Positions 17,788 to 28,401 are shown, counted from the first letter of the stretch. The stretch: DNA of 64,000 nucleotides from Campylobacter sp. LR291e (GCF_008633915.1 NZ_VJNV01000002.1:32736-96735); one strand, 5' to 3'. Program-made: numbers and translations. Notes: generated by a model from the sequence alone, not told the origin.

Positions 17788-20334
17788 ATGGATATTAGAG
17801 CTGAGTTTTTAAATTTTTTTAAATCAAAGGACCACGAGATTACGTCTTCAAGTAATCTAGTCCCAGATGATGCAAGTTTATTATTTACAAATGCAGGAAT
17901 GGTGCCTTTTAAAAGCATTTTTACAGGAGAATTACCATGTCCTAATCCACCTAGAAAAACTAGCTGTCAAACTTGTATAAGAGCAGGTGGAAAGCATAAT
18001 GATCTTGATAATGTAGGCTATACAGCTAGGCATCATACCTTTTTTGAAATGCTTGGGAATTTTAGTTTTGGGGATTATTTTAAAGAAGAGGCCATTTTTT
18101 TAGCTTGGGAATTTGTAACCAAGAATTTAGGTTTTAACAAAGATAAACTTTATGTAAGCATCCATAATACAGATGATGAAGCCTTTGAGTTATGGAAAAA
18201 ACACATAGATGAGCGTAGAATTTATCGCTTTGGGGATAAGGATAATTTTTGGCAAATGGGAGATATAGGACCTTGTGGGCCTTGTAGTGAAATTTTTTAT
18301 GACCAAGGTGAAGAACATTTTCACTCTAGTGAAGATTACATGGGAGGAGATGGCGACCGCTTTTTAGAAATTTGGAATTTAGTCTTTATGCAATATGAAA
18401 AAGATAAAAACGGCAATCTTAGCAAACTCCCTAAACCTAGCATAGATACAGGCATGGGACTTGAAAGGGTTGTAGCTATAAAAGAAGGTAAATTTAGCAA
18501 TTTTGATTCATCTTTATTTATGCCTATAATTAACGAACTTTCTAACATTTGCAAGGCAAAATATTTTTATGAAAGTGGGGCAAGTTTTAGAGTAATAGCT
18601 GATCATATCAGGTCTAGCGTATTTTTACTAGCACAAGGCATAAGCTTTGATAAAGAAGGAAGAGGCTATGTTTTGCGTAGAATTTTAAGAAGAGCGTTAA
18701 GGCATGGTTATTTGCTTGGCTTAAAAGAACCCTTTATGTATAAATTAGTTAAAGTAGTTTGTGAGCTTATGGGTTCTCACTATACTTATTTAAATGAAAA
18801 AAAGGACTTTGTAAAAGAACAAATAAAGCTTGAAGAAGAAAGATTTTTAAGCACTATTGATAATGGCATTGAAATTTTTAATGAAGAATTAAAAAAGACA
18901 AAGGATATTTTTAGTGGCGAGGTCGCCTTTAAATTATACGATACTTACGGCTTTCCTTTGGATTTAACTGCTGATATGTTAAGGGAAAAAAATCTTAAAG
19001 TTGATGAGGAAAAATTTGACTTTTTAATGAATGAACAAAAAAATCGTGCTAAGGCCTCTTGGAAAGGAAGTGGGGATAAGGCAGTAAATGGCGACTTTAA
19101 AGCCTTGCTTGAAAAATTTAAAGAAAATTCTTTTATAGGTTATGATAACTTTGAAAGTAATAGTAAAATTTTAGCCCTTTTAGATGAAAATTTTAAAGAA
19201 GTATCTAATCTTAAAAAAGGAGAATTTGGCTGGGTAATGCTTGATTACACTCCATTTTATGCAACAAGTGGAGGTCAGGTTTTTGATAGTGGTTTTATTA
19301 ATGAAAGTAAGGTTTTAGATACTCAAAAATTTTTTGGGTTAAATTTAAGCAAGATAAAAGCTGTTAGTGATTTTAAAATAGGGCAAAGCGTACAAGCTAT
19401 TATAGATAAAGATAAAAGAGAACAAATTGCAAGGCATCACTCAGCCACTCATTTGCTACATTTTGCACTTAGAAAAATTTTAGGTTCTCATATTAGCCAG
19501 GCTGGTTCTTTAGTGGAATTTAATAAATTAAGATTTGATTTTACACACGCAAAAGCACTTAGCAAAGAAGAACTTGAAAAAATAGAAAATTTAGTAAATG
19601 ATATGATTGTAAATTCCAGCGAGGCAATCTTAGAAAATATGCCACTTGAAGAGGCTAAAAAAAGTGGGGCGATTGCTTTGTTTAATGAAAAATATCAAGG
19701 TGTAGTTAGGGTTTTAACCCTAGGTGAAAGTAAGGAACTTTGCGGGGGAACCCATATAAAAAATACAGCCCAAATTGGCAGTTTTTACATAGTAAAAGAA
19801 AGTGGGGTGAGTGCTGGGGTTAGACGCATTGAAGCAGTTGTTAGCAAGGCAGCACTTTCGTATGTAAAAAATTTTATGAATGAGTTAAATTGTTTAAAAG
19901 AAGAGTTAAAAACAAATGATATACAAAGTGCCTTTAACCGCCTTAAAAATGAGAATTTAAAGCTTAAAAATGAGCTTAAAAATATGGGTGAAAATAGCTT
20001 TTCGGTTAAAAAAATTAAAGATATAAATGTATGTGTTCAAAATGTCAAAAGTGGTGATATAAAGGCCATGATAGATGATTTTAAAAATAAATTTGAAAAG
20101 GCAGTTATTTTGCTTATCCAAGAAAGCGATGAAAAAATAAAACTTGCAGCAGGGGTTAAAAATGCTACTATCAAGGCTGGTCAATTAGTAAAATTTGCTG
20201 CTGTTATACTTGGTGGAAATGGTGGTGGCAAAGATGATTTTGCCACGGCTGGTGGAAAAGATTTTTCTAAGATAAACGAGGCCTTAGAACAAAGTTTAAG
20301 TTTTATAGAAAATGAATTAAAAGGCAATGAATGA
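17788..20334 (+). CDS. alaS: Alanyl-tRNA synthetase
   Basis: 848 residues, full length. The N-terminal catalytic domain has [20 protein letters not shown] and [15 protein letters not shown]; the editing domain has [12 protein letters not shown] near 550 and ELCGGTHI near 651, the zinc ligands that clear Ser- and Gly-tRNA(Ala); a coiled coil and the C-Ala domain ([15 protein letters not shown]) close the protein. It charges tRNA(Ala). The stop overlaps pbpA (ATGA). In C. jejuni a maf gene lies between alaS and pbpA, as I recall; none is found here. Confidence 0.98.
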   Translation: MDIRAEFLNFFKSKDHEITSSSNLVPDDASLLFTNAGMVPFKSIFTGELPCPNPPRKTSCQTCIRAGGKHNDLDNVGYTARHHTFFEMLGNFSFGDYFKEEAIFLAWEFVTKNLGFNKDKLYVSIHNTDDEAFELWKKHIDERRIYRFGDKDNFWQMGDIGPCGPCSEIFYDQGEEHFHSSEDYMGGDGDRFLEIWNLVFMQYEKDKNGNLSKLPKPSIDTGMGLERVVAIKEGKFSNFDSSLFMPIINELSNICKAKYFYESGASFRVIADHIRSSVFLLAQGISFDKEGRGYVLRRILRRALRHGYLLGLKEPFMYKLVKVVCELMGSHYTYLNEKKDFVKEQIKLEEERFLSTIDNGIEIFNEELKKTKDIFSGEVAFKLYDTYGFPLDLTADMLREKNLKVDEEKFDFLMNEQKNRAKASWKGSGDKAVNGDFKALLEKFKENSFIGYDNFESNSKILALLDENFKEVSNLKKGEFGWVMLDYTPFYATSGGQVFDSGFINESKVLDTQKFFGLNLSKIKAVSDFKIGQSVQAIIDKDKREQIARHHSATHLLHFALRKILGSHISQAGSLVEFNKLRFDFTHAKALSKEELEKIENLVNDMIVNSSEAILENMPLEEAKKSGAIALFNEKYQGVVRVLTLGESKELCGGTHIKNTAQIGSFYIVKESGVSAGVRRIEAVVSKAALSYVKNFMNELNCLKEELKTNDIQSAFNRLKNENLKLKNELKNMGENSFSVKKIKDINVCVQNVKSGDIKAMIDDFKNKFEKAVILLIQESDEKIKLAAGVKNATIKAGQLVKFAAVILGGNGGGKDDFATAGGKDFSKINEALEQSLSFIENELKGNE

Positions 20335-22262
20335 GAATTTTAACCTATTTTTTAAGTTTTATCTTACTTTGCGTAATAGCAGTTGTAGGATTTGGGACTT
20401 ATTTATTTACAAGCATTGATACAGATGGTTATACCTTTAAAGAATACAAACCTTCTCTTTCTACTCAAATTTTTGATAAAAATGGGAAGTTAGTAGCAAA
20501 TATCTTTGATGAAGAACACCGCTTTTATGTAAAATATGAAGACTTGCCATCTCGTTTAATTGAGGCCTTGTTAGCTATTGAGGATACTTCATTTTTTGAA
20601 CACAATGGAGTTAATATAGATGCGATTTTTAGAGCCCTTATAAAGATTGTAAAAAGTGGGGGGCGTACTATGGAAGGGGCATCAACTCTAACTCAACAAT
20701 TTATTAAAAATACAGAATTAACGCCTGAAAAAACTATAAATAGAAAGCTTAAAGAAGCATTACTAGCGTATAAAATGGAATTTACACTTAACAAGGAAGA
20801 AATTTTAGAAAGATATTTAAATTATATATTTTTTGGACATGGTTATTATGGTGTTAAAACAGCAGCCCTTGGATATTTTCGCAAGGATTTAAATGAGTTA
20901 AGCCTTAAAGAAATAGCTATTTTAGTGGGCTTACCAAAGGCCCCTAGTAGTTATGACCCTACAAAACATTTAGAACTTTCAATATCTCGTGCAAATAATG
21001 TAGTACAAAGAATGTATAATCTAGGCTGGATTTCAAAAAGTGAGTATGAAAATTCAATAAGTGAAATTCCTATAGTTTTTAACGATACACTTACTCAAAA
21101 TACTGCACCTTACGTGGTTGATGAGGTGATTAAAGAACTTAGTCCAAAATTGCAAGATTTAAAAAGTGGGGGTTATCAAATTCATTTAAATATTGATTTA
21201 GATGTGCAAGAAATGGCTCAAAATGCACTTCGCTTTGGTTATGATGAGATAGTAAAAAGGGATAAGGATGCAAATTTAAGCACACTTAACGGGGCAATGG
21301 TTGTTGTAAATCATCAAAATGGAGAGGTTTTAGCACTTGTTGGTGGGGTAGATTATGAAAAAAGCAATTACAATAGGGCTACGCAAAGCACAAGGCAGCC
21401 TGGTAGTTCTTTTAAGCCTTTTTTATATCAAATAGCTGTGGATTTGGGTTATTCTACCATGAGCGAGGTGGCTGATATTTCTCGTATTTTTGAAGGTGGA
21501 GCAGGTGATAATAAGGACTGGATTCCAAAAAATTATGGAAAAGATGTGGGTGGATTTATAACCTTAAAACAAGCTCTAACTAGTTCAAGGAATTTAGCTA
21601 CTATAAATTTAGCCCTTGATATAGGTATAGATGTGGTGCATTCTAAGCTTGTAAATATGGGCTTTGAAAATGTGCCTGCTGATTTGTCAATAGTACTTGG
21701 AAGTTTTGGAATTTCGCCTTTGGAATTTTCTAAATTTTATACTATGTTTGGAAATTATGGCAAGATAGTACAACCTAATATTATTAAAAATGTTATAGAT
21801 CAAAATGGAAAAACTATCTTAGAATATAACACAAATTCCTATAAGGCAAGCGAGGAAGAACAAGCCTTTTTAGTACTTGATATGATGAGAAATGTCGTAG
21901 AAAATGGTACTGGTCGCAATGCTAGGGTAGGTGGCATTGAAATAGCAGGTAAGACAGGTACTACAAATAAAAGCGTGGATGCTTGGTTTTGTGGGATAAC
22001 GCCTGAGATTGAAGCATTGATTTGGTATGGCAATGATGATAATAAGCCTATGCGTTACACTGAAGGTGGGGCAAGAACTTCAGCCCCTGTTTTTAGAGAA
22101 TTTTTAAGCACTTATTTAAAGAAATTTCCAAATGCAAAAAGGCATTTTAGCACCCCAAAAGGCGTTAGAATGGGTACTTTTAATGGAAAAACTGAGTATT
22201 ATACTTCAAAATCGCCCTTTCCAAAGCAAAATCCTACCTTAAATGAGGAGATATTATTTTGA
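20331..22262 (+). CDS. pbpA: Penicillin-binding protein 1A (class A)
   Basis: 643 residues. One N-terminal membrane anchor (about 4-26) is followed by the glycosyltransferase domain ([11 protein letters not shown] near 84, [12 protein letters not shown] near 118) and the transpeptidase domain with PGSSFKPF near 357, SSRN near 419 and [10 protein letters not shown] near 540. It polymerises and cross-links peptidoglycan in the periplasm. It overlaps alaS and the following acyltransferase gene, so the three are likely one transcript. Confidence 0.95.
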   Translation: MRILTYFLSFILLCVIAVVGFGTYLFTSIDTDGYTFKEYKPSLSTQIFDKNGKLVANIFDEEHRFYVKYEDLPSRLIEALLAIEDTSFFEHNGVNIDAIFRALIKIVKSGGRTMEGASTLTQQFIKNTELTPEKTINRKLKEALLAYKMEFTLNKEEILERYLNYIFFGHGYYGVKTAALGYFRKDLNELSLKEIAILVGLPKAPSSYDPTKHLELSISRANNVVQRMYNLGWISKSEYENSISEIPIVFNDTLTQNTAPYVVDEVIKELSPKLQDLKSGGYQIHLNIDLDVQEMAQNALRFGYDEIVKRDKDANLSTLNGAMVVVNHQNGEVLALVGGVDYEKSNYNRATQSTRQPGSSFKPFLYQIAVDLGYSTMSEVADISRIFEGGAGDNKDWIPKNYGKDVGGFITLKQALTSSRNLATINLALDIGIDVVHSKLVNMGFENVPADLSIVLGSFGISPLEFSKFYTMFGNYGKIVQPNIIKNVIDQNGKTILEYNTNSYKASEEEQAFLVLDMMRNVVENGTGRNARVGGIEIAGKTGTTNKSVDAWFCGITPEIEALIWYGNDDNKPMRYTEGGARTSAPVFREFLSTYLKKFPNAKRHFSTPKGVRMGTFNGKTEYYTSKSPFPKQNPTLNEEILF

Positions 22263-23395
22263 AACAAATGCAAAGTTATAAGGATGATAAAAATAACATT
22301 ATATATTATGCTTTATATAAAAATTTAGATGAGATATTAATTAATTCTAAGTTTGAATTTAGTGGAAGTGGCAATATAGTTTTCTTAGATGAAAATGCAA
22401 AATTAGAAAATTGTACTATTTGCTTAAAACAAAATAATATATTTTTTATGGGAAATTCTTTTTTGAAAAAAAATGTTATAGTTATGTGGCAAGATAGTCT
22501 TTGCTATATAGGGCATCATAATTATTTTAATCCACATGGACAAGGCAGAATTTTTATTATTTCAGCAAAAACAAATGTAATAATAGGCAATTTTAATCTT
22601 TTTTCTATAAATATTTGGTTTAGGACCTCTGATCCACATTTAATCTATGATAAAAAAACTAATAAAAGAATAAATCATACTAAAAGCATTTTTATAGGTG
22701 ATAATGTATGGGTTGGTCAAGATTGTGCTTTTTTAAAGGGTGTCTTTGTGGCAACGGGTGCTGTGATTGGAGCTTGTAGTGTATTATCAAATAAGACTTA
22801 TTATTCAAATACCATAAATGCCGGTGTACCTTGTAAGGAGCTTAAACAAAATATATTTTGGAAAAATTTCTGCGATCAAGATTGGGACGATGAAACTAGT
22901 AAAAAATATGAATTTAGTGTGGATAATAATTTTGATTTTAACGAGAATGAATTTTTAGATCCAAAAGAACTAGATAATAAATTATTAAATTTAAAGGATA
23001 TAAGAGAAAAATTTGATTTTGTGTACGAAAAACTTTATTTAAATATGGATAAAAATCGCTTTTCTTTAACTTCTCCTTTAAAAAATGAGTATAGAGGAGC
23101 AGTTTTTAGGGTAAAAAATATGCTTTCTTATAAATTAGGGGCTTGTTTGATAAGTAATTCTAAATCATTTAGTGGGGTAATTGCCTTGCCATTTAAGCTT
23201 TTAAAAATTGCAATTAAAAATAAAAGGCAAAGTACTTTTTATAATAATTTAATCAACATACACCCAAAATTCATCTTGCCTGGCATTGAAAGTTATAGCG
23301 ATTATAAAGAAGCCTTGCATTATAAAAATCATCTTTCTTATAAACTTGGCTTTGGTCTAATAACTTCAAGTAAACGCTATTGGGGGGGGGATTAG
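22259..23395 (+). CDS. Phase-variable hexapeptide acyltransferase, C-terminus truncated at G9
   Basis: 378 residues in the present frame, from a TTG start that has GAGGAG about 6 bases upstream and overlaps the pbpA stop. Residues to about 200 form a left-handed beta-helix acetyltransferase (IGDNVWVGQDCAFLKG, VATGAVIGACSVLSN, AGVPCKELK). The rest carries two copies of a motif starting LSYKLG (about 288 and 358). A run of nine G at 23382-23390 ends the protein at YWGGD. With seven or ten G the frame runs on as LVKFFLYDIFKIYKEF and stops at 23449-23451, 2 bases before the next convergent gene. It likely decorates a surface glycan; substrate unknown. Confidence 0.82.
   Translation: MKQMQSYKDDKNNIIYYALYKNLDEILINSKFEFSGSGNIVFLDENAKLENCTICLKQNNIFFMGNSFLKKNVIVMWQDSLCYIGHHNYFNPHGQGRIFIISAKTNVIIGNFNLFSINIWFRTSDPHLIYDKKTNKRINHTKSIFIGDNVWVGQDCAFLKGVFVATGAVIGACSVLSNKTYYSNTINAGVPCKELKQNIFWKNFCDQDWDDETSKKYEFSVDNNFDFNENEFLDPKELDNKLLNLKDIREKFDFVYEKLYLNMDKNRFSLTSPLKNEYRGAVFRVKNMLSYKLGACLISNSKSFSGVIALPFKLLKIAIKNKRQSTFYNNLINIHPKFILPGIESYSDYKEALHYKNHLSYKLGFGLITSSKRYWGGD
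23382..23390 (+). repeat. Poly-G tract (G9) in the acyltransferase gene
   Basis: Nine consecutive G after TAT T. The present count gives an early stop (GAT TAG). One G fewer gives another early stop after GGISKILSL. Seven or ten G give a longer, family-like C-terminus. Such tracts vary in length by slipped-strand replication in Campylobacter. Confidence 0.9.
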
Positions 23396-23453
23396 TAAAA
23401 TTCTTTCTTTATGATATTTTTAAGATTTATAAGGAATTTAAAAAAAAATAAAA

Positions 23454-23762
23454 TTATTTTTTGCGTTTTTTAATGCTTTGTTTATCTAAATATTTTTTTA
23501 TATTATCTTTAATTTTTGGTAGATAATTGTGTATCGTTTTAAAATTTAAGTTTTTATAGTCGTTAATAGCTGTATTTCTAATAATCTTTAAAGCTATTAA
23601 GGCTTGTAAATTTTGCTTATCTAAAATTGTATTTATAAAAACAAAAATATTTTTTTCTATATTTTCATAGCATACTATTAAATGCATAACAACAGCTGGT
23701 TGAGTTTTTATCTCATCGTTTAAGGCTTTGTAAATATCTTTATCACAAAGTTCTAAAATCAT
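23454..23762 (-). CDS. Hypothetical protein, helical, unrecognised
   Basis: 102 residues from an ATG. It opens MILELCDKDIYKALNDEIKT, is rich in Ile, Asn and Lys, and ends in a basic tail (SIKKRKK). No signal peptide, membrane helix or enzyme motif is seen. It is convergent with the acyltransferase gene and separated by a terminator from the DASS transporter. Codon use looks like its neighbours. It is probably a real gene because the frame is clean and well bounded, but I cannot assign a function. Confidence 0.55.
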   Translation of the reverse strand: MILELCDKDIYKALNDEIKTQPAVVMHLIVCYENIEKNIFVFINTILDKQNLQALIALKIIRNTAINDYKNLNFKTIHNYLPKIKDNIKKYLDKQSIKKRKK

Positions 23763-23846
23763 TTCAATTGTTTTAAAGTATTTTGTATTTTTTCTAAATT
23801 ATTTGTCGTAAATTACCTTTTTTTGTAAAGTGTTTTATAATTAAAA

Positions 23847-23877
23847 ATTTAAAAAATACTAGCCTTTAAAGGCTAGT
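23847..23877 (-). terminator. Rho-independent terminator of the DASS transporter gene
   Basis: The perfect palindrome ACTAGCCTTTAAAGGCTAGT (23858-23877) lies 3 bases after the transporter stop on the minus strand and is followed there by ATTTTTT. Confidence 0.8.
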
Positions 23878-23880
23878 AAA

Positions 23881-25368
23881 TTAATGCAAGGTTAAAGAAG
23901 GTAGGATATATTTAATCCAAGGAATTCCAACTACTATATAAATTGCCATAAAGATTATCGCAAAAATAGCCCCGAGTTTAAAGAATGTAGGACCTTTTAT
24001 ATAGTGGCTTCCATACCAAAGTGGAGAACAACCCGTACCATATGGAGTGATAATACCCATAAAACCCATAGGCAAACATAAAATAAGCATTGTTTCAACT
24101 ACATTTAAATTTGGTACGGCGTGTGCAATAGTTGCAAAAATAGCAATCATAGCAGTAACAAAGGCAGTACCTGATGCAAAGCAATATCTAAAAATACTAA
24201 AGCTTAAAAGTAAGATTATCATAGCCCAGAAGGTATCAAGATTAACCAAGTATTGTTTTAAGATATTTCCAGCCCAATCTAAATAACCAACATTTTTAAG
24301 ACCAGCAGCCATAGCAACAAGAGTTCCAAACCACATTAATGTATTCCAAGCAGGTTTATTTGATAGAAAATCTTGCCAATCAATTACCTTTGTAGCAAAC
24401 ATTAAAACTATAACGACAAAGGCTGTAGTAGTTGCATTTATAGCAAAGATACTTCCACCAACCCAAAGGATAAGGCCGATTAAACAAATTAAAACCATAA
24501 AAATTTCGCCTTTGCTAATCTTACCTAGTTTTGCCCTTTCTTGATTTGCCCATGCTACAACCTCGCTTGAACCTTTGATTTCAGGTGGATAAATGATATA
24601 GCAAAGTAAAGGCGTGATTAAAAATAAAATTACACCAACAGGGGCAAAGGCTATTAACCAACCAGTCCAGTCAACTACTTGTACTCCTTGTTTTTGAAGA
24701 AGTGAAAGGGCCAATGGGTTAGGGGCTTGTCCTGTTAAAAATATAGAACTTGAAACACAACATGTAGCAACACCTATCCAAATAAGATAAGAACCTATTT
24801 TGTGTGGATTTTTATCAGGCGTACTATCAAACATTGTAGAAATAGCCGAAACTATAGGATAAACTGTGCCACCACTTCTAGCTGCATTACTTGGTATAAA
24901 TGGGGCTAAAATGCCATCAATTATAGCTATAGCATAACCAAGACCAAGGGTAGAATTTCCAAGCTTTGCAACGATTGCTAAGGCTAATCTTTTACCAAGG
25001 CCAGTTTTGTTAACCCCAATACCTATGGTAAAGGCTATAAAGATAAGCCAAACAACTGAATTTGAAAAACCACTTATTGCCCAGTTAACGGCAACAGCAG
25101 GTTTTATAGCAGCATTTTCAGCACCACTTCCAACAGGTCCTACCTTAAATAAGGCTGCAACTGTAATTGCTATAACACCAATTAGGGCTGATGGTATAGG
25201 TTCTAAAATCAAGCCTACAATCAATGCAAAGAAAATAGATGCATAAAGCCAAGCATTAGAACTAAGTCCCCAACCACCATTTAACTGAGAAATTCCATAC
25301 AAAAGAAATCCTAGTACTATAGGTGTTAAAAGCTTAAAATAAAAAGTGTAATTTAACTTTTTATCCAC
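23881..25368 (-). CDS. DASS family anion:Na+ symporter / dicarboxylate exchanger
   Basis: 495 residues from a GTG start with AAGGAG 7 bases upstream. About 12 hydrophobic helices. Family signs are the duplicated SNxx/SGT-type loops: FIPSNAARSGGTVYPI in the first half and FASGTAFVTAMI plus TPYGTGCSPLWYGS in the second, and SSSIFLTGQAPNPLA. It is close to CitT/TtdT/SodiT1, which move citrate, tartrate, succinate, malate or 2-oxoglutarate across the inner membrane. It stands alone between terminators. A C4-dicarboxylate or 2-oxoglutarate substrate is likely but not proven. Confidence 0.88.
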   Translation of the reverse strand: MDKKLNYTFYFKLLTPIVLGFLLYGISQLNGGWGLSSNAWLYASIFFALIVGLILEPIPSALIGVIAITVAALFKVGPVGSGAENAAIKPAVAVNWAISGFSNSVVWLIFIAFTIGIGVNKTGLGKRLALAIVAKLGNSTLGLGYAIAIIDGILAPFIPSNAARSGGTVYPIVSAISTMFDSTPDKNPHKIGSYLIWIGVATCCVSSSIFLTGQAPNPLALSLLQKQGVQVVDWTGWLIAFAPVGVILFLITPLLCYIIYPPEIKGSSEVVAWANQERAKLGKISKGEIFMVLICLIGLILWVGGSIFAINATTTAFVVIVLMFATKVIDWQDFLSNKPAWNTLMWFGTLVAMAAGLKNVGYLDWAGNILKQYLVNLDTFWAMIILLLSFSIFRYCFASGTAFVTAMIAIFATIAHAVPNLNVVETMLILCLPMGFMGIITPYGTGCSPLWYGSHYIKGPTFFKLGAIFAIIFMAIYIVVGIPWIKYILPSLTLH

Positions 25369-25566
25369 GTTTTTCTCCTTAGGTGAATTTGTGTTATTAT
25401 TAATAAATTACGAATAAAATGATAAATCAAATTTTTTAAAAAATAGCTTAAAATTGTATTTAAAAGTCTTTAAAAATAGGTTATGAAGTATTATTTTTTA
25501 GTTATTTAAAACAAAAATACAGTGTTAAATTTTTTAAAAATAAAAATAAATAAAAATTAAATTTAT

Positions 25567-25591
25567 AATACTTGGCATAAAGCCAAGTATT
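25567..25591 (-). terminator. Rho-independent terminator after p19
   Basis: A 10-bp perfect stem (AATACTTGGC / GCCAAGTATT) with a 5-base loop begins directly after the p19 stop, followed on the minus strand by an A/T-rich run. It ends the FTR1-p19 transcript. Confidence 0.75.
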
Positions 25592-25592
25592 A

Positions 25593-26129
25593 TTATTTTG
25601 GAGTGCCTGTATATTTGAATTTATATTCTACCTTGAAAGGTTCAAACCATTTACCAACACCTGTTTCTTCATCAACATGACGACCAAAACCTTGTTTTTC
25701 TGGATTTGTTATAAAATAGGTTAATTGATAATTGCCTACGCCAAAACCACCACTCTTATCTTTTTCCATAGCTATATTTGCACCATAGTGAGGACCATCA
25801 TCAGCAACCATAGGCATTAAGGTTCCTCTTTTTACTTTGCCTGTGTCAAGATTTTTAAGCTCATAAGCAATGGTTAAATAAGGCATCCAAAAGCCTTCTG
25901 CAAAACCATTTGGATTGTTTTTAATAGCGTGAATATCAGCTTCTAAGTGAATATCAGCTAATGATGCTGCTAAATCTATACCACGAGGTTCCATATCAAT
26001 CGGTTGTAAATAAACAGCGGCAATTTCCATGCCGTTTAACTCAATAGGGTCACCAATTGGCACTTCACCAGCAAAGGCTCCCATTCCCATAATCGCTGCC
26101 ATACCAGCAGCTACAAATAATTTTTTCAT
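25593..26129 (-). CDS. p19: Periplasmic iron-uptake protein P19
   Basis: 178 residues with a signal peptide (KKLFVAAGMAAIMGMGAFA, cut before GEVPIG). The mature part matches P19, a periplasmic dimer that binds Cu2+ and Fe and works with an FTR1-type permease: ELNGMEIAAVYL, DIHLEADIHAI, GFAEGFWMPYLTI, LMPMVADDGPHYG and GFGRHVDEETG contain the Met, His and Glu metal ligands. GGAGCAATAAA precedes the ATG, which overlaps the FTR1 stop. The C. jejuni cluster continues with thioredoxin-like and ABC genes (Cj1660-1663, as I recall); those are not next to it here. Confidence 0.95.
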   Translation of the reverse strand: MKKLFVAAGMAAIMGMGAFAGEVPIGDPIELNGMEIAAVYLQPIDMEPRGIDLAASLADIHLEADIHAIKNNPNGFAEGFWMPYLTIAYELKNLDTGKVKRGTLMPMVADDGPHYGANIAMEKDKSGGFGVGNYQLTYFITNPEKQGFGRHVDEETGVGKWFEPFKVEYKFKYTGTPK

Positions 26130-28204
26130 TTTATTGCTCCTTTTTTTGAGATTTTATGTGTTATTAAAATGCCAGAAACTAGCAAAATTAAAACCAAAAT
26201 TTGAGGTATTAGTGTTTCATAATAAGGATAAATACCAAATGTTGTTATAGGTTCAAATTTAAATGGTGTTAATGTTGGTATTATCACTTTACCTTCGATA
26301 AGCTCGGCGATACCTTTGCCTGTGAAGATGAAAACCATATAAAAAATAATATATGAAACAACATAGAAAAATTGTTTTACAGGGATACGAATAGCCCCTG
26401 CCTTCAATAGAAAATAAAGTGCCACTAAAATGACAATACCCACTCCAAGCCCTACAAATACGGCTGTGTAATCTGTACTAGTTTTTGAATCTATTAATAA
26501 TGCTTGATAAAAAAGAACCGTTTCGGCCCCTTCCCTATAAACTGCTAAAAATACCGTAAACCAAAGTGTTTTAGCCGAATTATTTGAAATAGCCTCTATG
26601 GTTTGGTCTTTAATAAATTTAACCCATTTTTTATTATTTGCATTTGAAAGTAGCCAAAAGCCTACATAAAATAGTAAGGCGACGGCTATTAGCATGGTAA
26701 CGCCTTCTATTAATTCTCTTTTTTGTCCTGCATTTTCCTTAAATATCCAAGCTACGATAAAGGCCGTTATAAAACTTAAAATTACCCCTGTAAATAGGGC
26801 AGAATAAGCTATATTTAAGCGATTTTTATTGCCACTTTGAATAAGATAAGAAACTATAGCAACCACTATTATTAAGGCCTCTAAACCCTCTCTTAAAATG
26901 ATAACTAAGGACCAAATGAAAAGAGAATAAGGGCTTGATTCTTGTATTAAATCTATGCTTGATGAAATGGCTGAGTTTAATTCATCAAAACAAGCACTAA
27001 GTTCGTTTTTATCAACATTTGCCCTAATCAAAGCAACGCCTTTTGAAAAAAAGGCTTCTATCTTAAATTTTAAATTACTATCAACTGCCCCGATTTTACT
27101 TTCCATGCCACTAGCCTCAAAGATATCTAAATAGACATTTTGCAAATCATCTATAATAGAAACGCTAAAGCCATCATAATCTTGTAAAATTTTATCTAAG
27201 GCTATTTTTATATCATTTGCAACCTTTGTATAATCCTTACCAGCGTTTGTATCTTTAAAGCCTACTAGTTTTAAGGTGCTAAGCTCGTTTTCAGGAAGTT
27301 TTACAAAGGCATCAAATAATTCTTCTTCAATACTTGAAAGATTATCTCTAAATTCTTTTTCATCTATATTATTTTCATTCATTCTAGATATAATTTTTCT
27401 AATGCCTTGTTGAATTTTTTGATCACTTTTTGCCCCAACAAAGCTATTAATAAGTACTTCTATCTTAGTGTTTCTATAATCATTAAACAAAGCATCATTT
27501 AAAAATTTCTTACTTTCTTCTATATTATTTGCATGAAAGGCACTTGCTGCTTGGCTAAATTTTGTAGAGATATTATCAAGTATAAATTGTAATCTCATAT
27601 CCATAGCAGCTGCAGCTTGTAAATCAGCTTGTACAGAGTCGTTTGTATTATCTATATTTTGCGATACTTGATTGTTTGAATTTTCTTGTTTTCTAAGTTC
27701 TTCTACGCTAATTCCCATCATTTGAGCTATCATTAATTCAGCCTCGGCCTCTCTTTTTTTATTTTCCTTAATAGAAGAAATCTCTGCTGCAACCTTATCG
27801 TAATTTGTATCACTAGCCTCAGCCTTTAAACGAAAGCCCTTTTGTAAAATAGGGGCTACTTCATCTAAATCATAACAAAGACTTTCAACTAGGGCGTTTA
27901 TTTGAACTATAGGGGCGTTATCCTTATATAAACGACGCAAATTTACAAATTTTCTTTCCATTACTATAGCTTTTTTACCTATGTTTCTACCTATGGCACC
28001 TTCTAAATTTTCAAATCTTTGAAAATAAGCATCTTCGCTAAGTTTTTTGGCCTTAGCCCAATCGCCACCCTTATAAAATTCAACGCTTTGTTTAAGAATA
28101 TCTTTTATATCATTTGCCTCATCTATGAAATTTTCAACTCTAGCAAGGGCTAAATTTGCAAAAAAAAGTAAAAATAAAAATATAATTTTGTGTGCAATTT
28201 TCAT
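26126..28204 (-). CDS. FTR1 family iron permease with periplasmic N-terminal domain
   Basis: 692 residues. A signal-type helix (IIFLFLLFFANLALA) and about 390 residues of mostly helical, charged sequence come first, then the FTR1 membrane domain with seven or so helices. The two iron-binding REGxE motifs are IILREGLEALII near 438 and VYREGAETVLFY near 553. It moves iron delivered by P19 into the cytosol. Translation is coupled to p19 through ATGA. A Fur-like site lies just before the start. It corresponds to C. jejuni Cj1658. Confidence 0.93.
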   Translation of the reverse strand: MKIAHKIIFLFLLFFANLALARVENFIDEANDIKDILKQSVEFYKGGDWAKAKKLSEDAYFQRFENLEGAIGRNIGKKAIVMERKFVNLRRLYKDNAPIVQINALVESLCYDLDEVAPILQKGFRLKAEASDTNYDKVAAEISSIKENKKREAEAELMIAQMMGISVEELRKQENSNNQVSQNIDNTNDSVQADLQAAAAMDMRLQFILDNISTKFSQAASAFHANNIEESKKFLNDALFNDYRNTKIEVLINSFVGAKSDQKIQQGIRKIISRMNENNIDEKEFRDNLSSIEEELFDAFVKLPENELSTLKLVGFKDTNAGKDYTKVANDIKIALDKILQDYDGFSVSIIDDLQNVYLDIFEASGMESKIGAVDSNLKFKIEAFFSKGVALIRANVDKNELSACFDELNSAISSSIDLIQESSPYSLFIWSLVIILREGLEALIIVVAIVSYLIQSGNKNRLNIAYSALFTGVILSFITAFIVAWIFKENAGQKRELIEGVTMLIAVALLFYVGFWLLSNANNKKWVKFIKDQTIEAISNNSAKTLWFTVFLAVYREGAETVLFYQALLIDSKTSTDYTAVFVGLGVGIVILVALYFLLKAGAIRIPVKQFFYVVSYIIFYMVFIFTGKGIAELIEGKVIIPTLTPFKFEPITTFGIYPYYETLIPQILVLILLVSGILITHKISKKGAIK

Positions 28205-28220
28205 TTATAAAAATCCTTAA

Positions 28221-28235
28221 TAATATTTATTATCA
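28221..28235 (-). promoter_or_regulatory. Putative Fur box before the FTR1-p19 operon
   Basis: On the minus strand the site reads TGATAATAAATATTA, agreeing with the 7-1-7 Fur consensus TGATAATnATTATCA at 12 of the 14 defined positions. It lies 17 bases from the FTR1 ATG. Iron repression of this operon is known in C. jejuni. Confidence 0.55.
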
Positions 28236-28401
28236 ATATTTTTGAGAAAGTATAATATTTTTTTTATAAAATAATTCTTAAAAATTTTTCATTTTAAATA
28301 TAAAATTTAAACTATAAAATAGGGCTTTAAGATTAAAATGTATTAAAAAAAAGAATAAAATTATAAAATGATAAGATATATAAAAATTAACTTTTAAAAA
28401 A

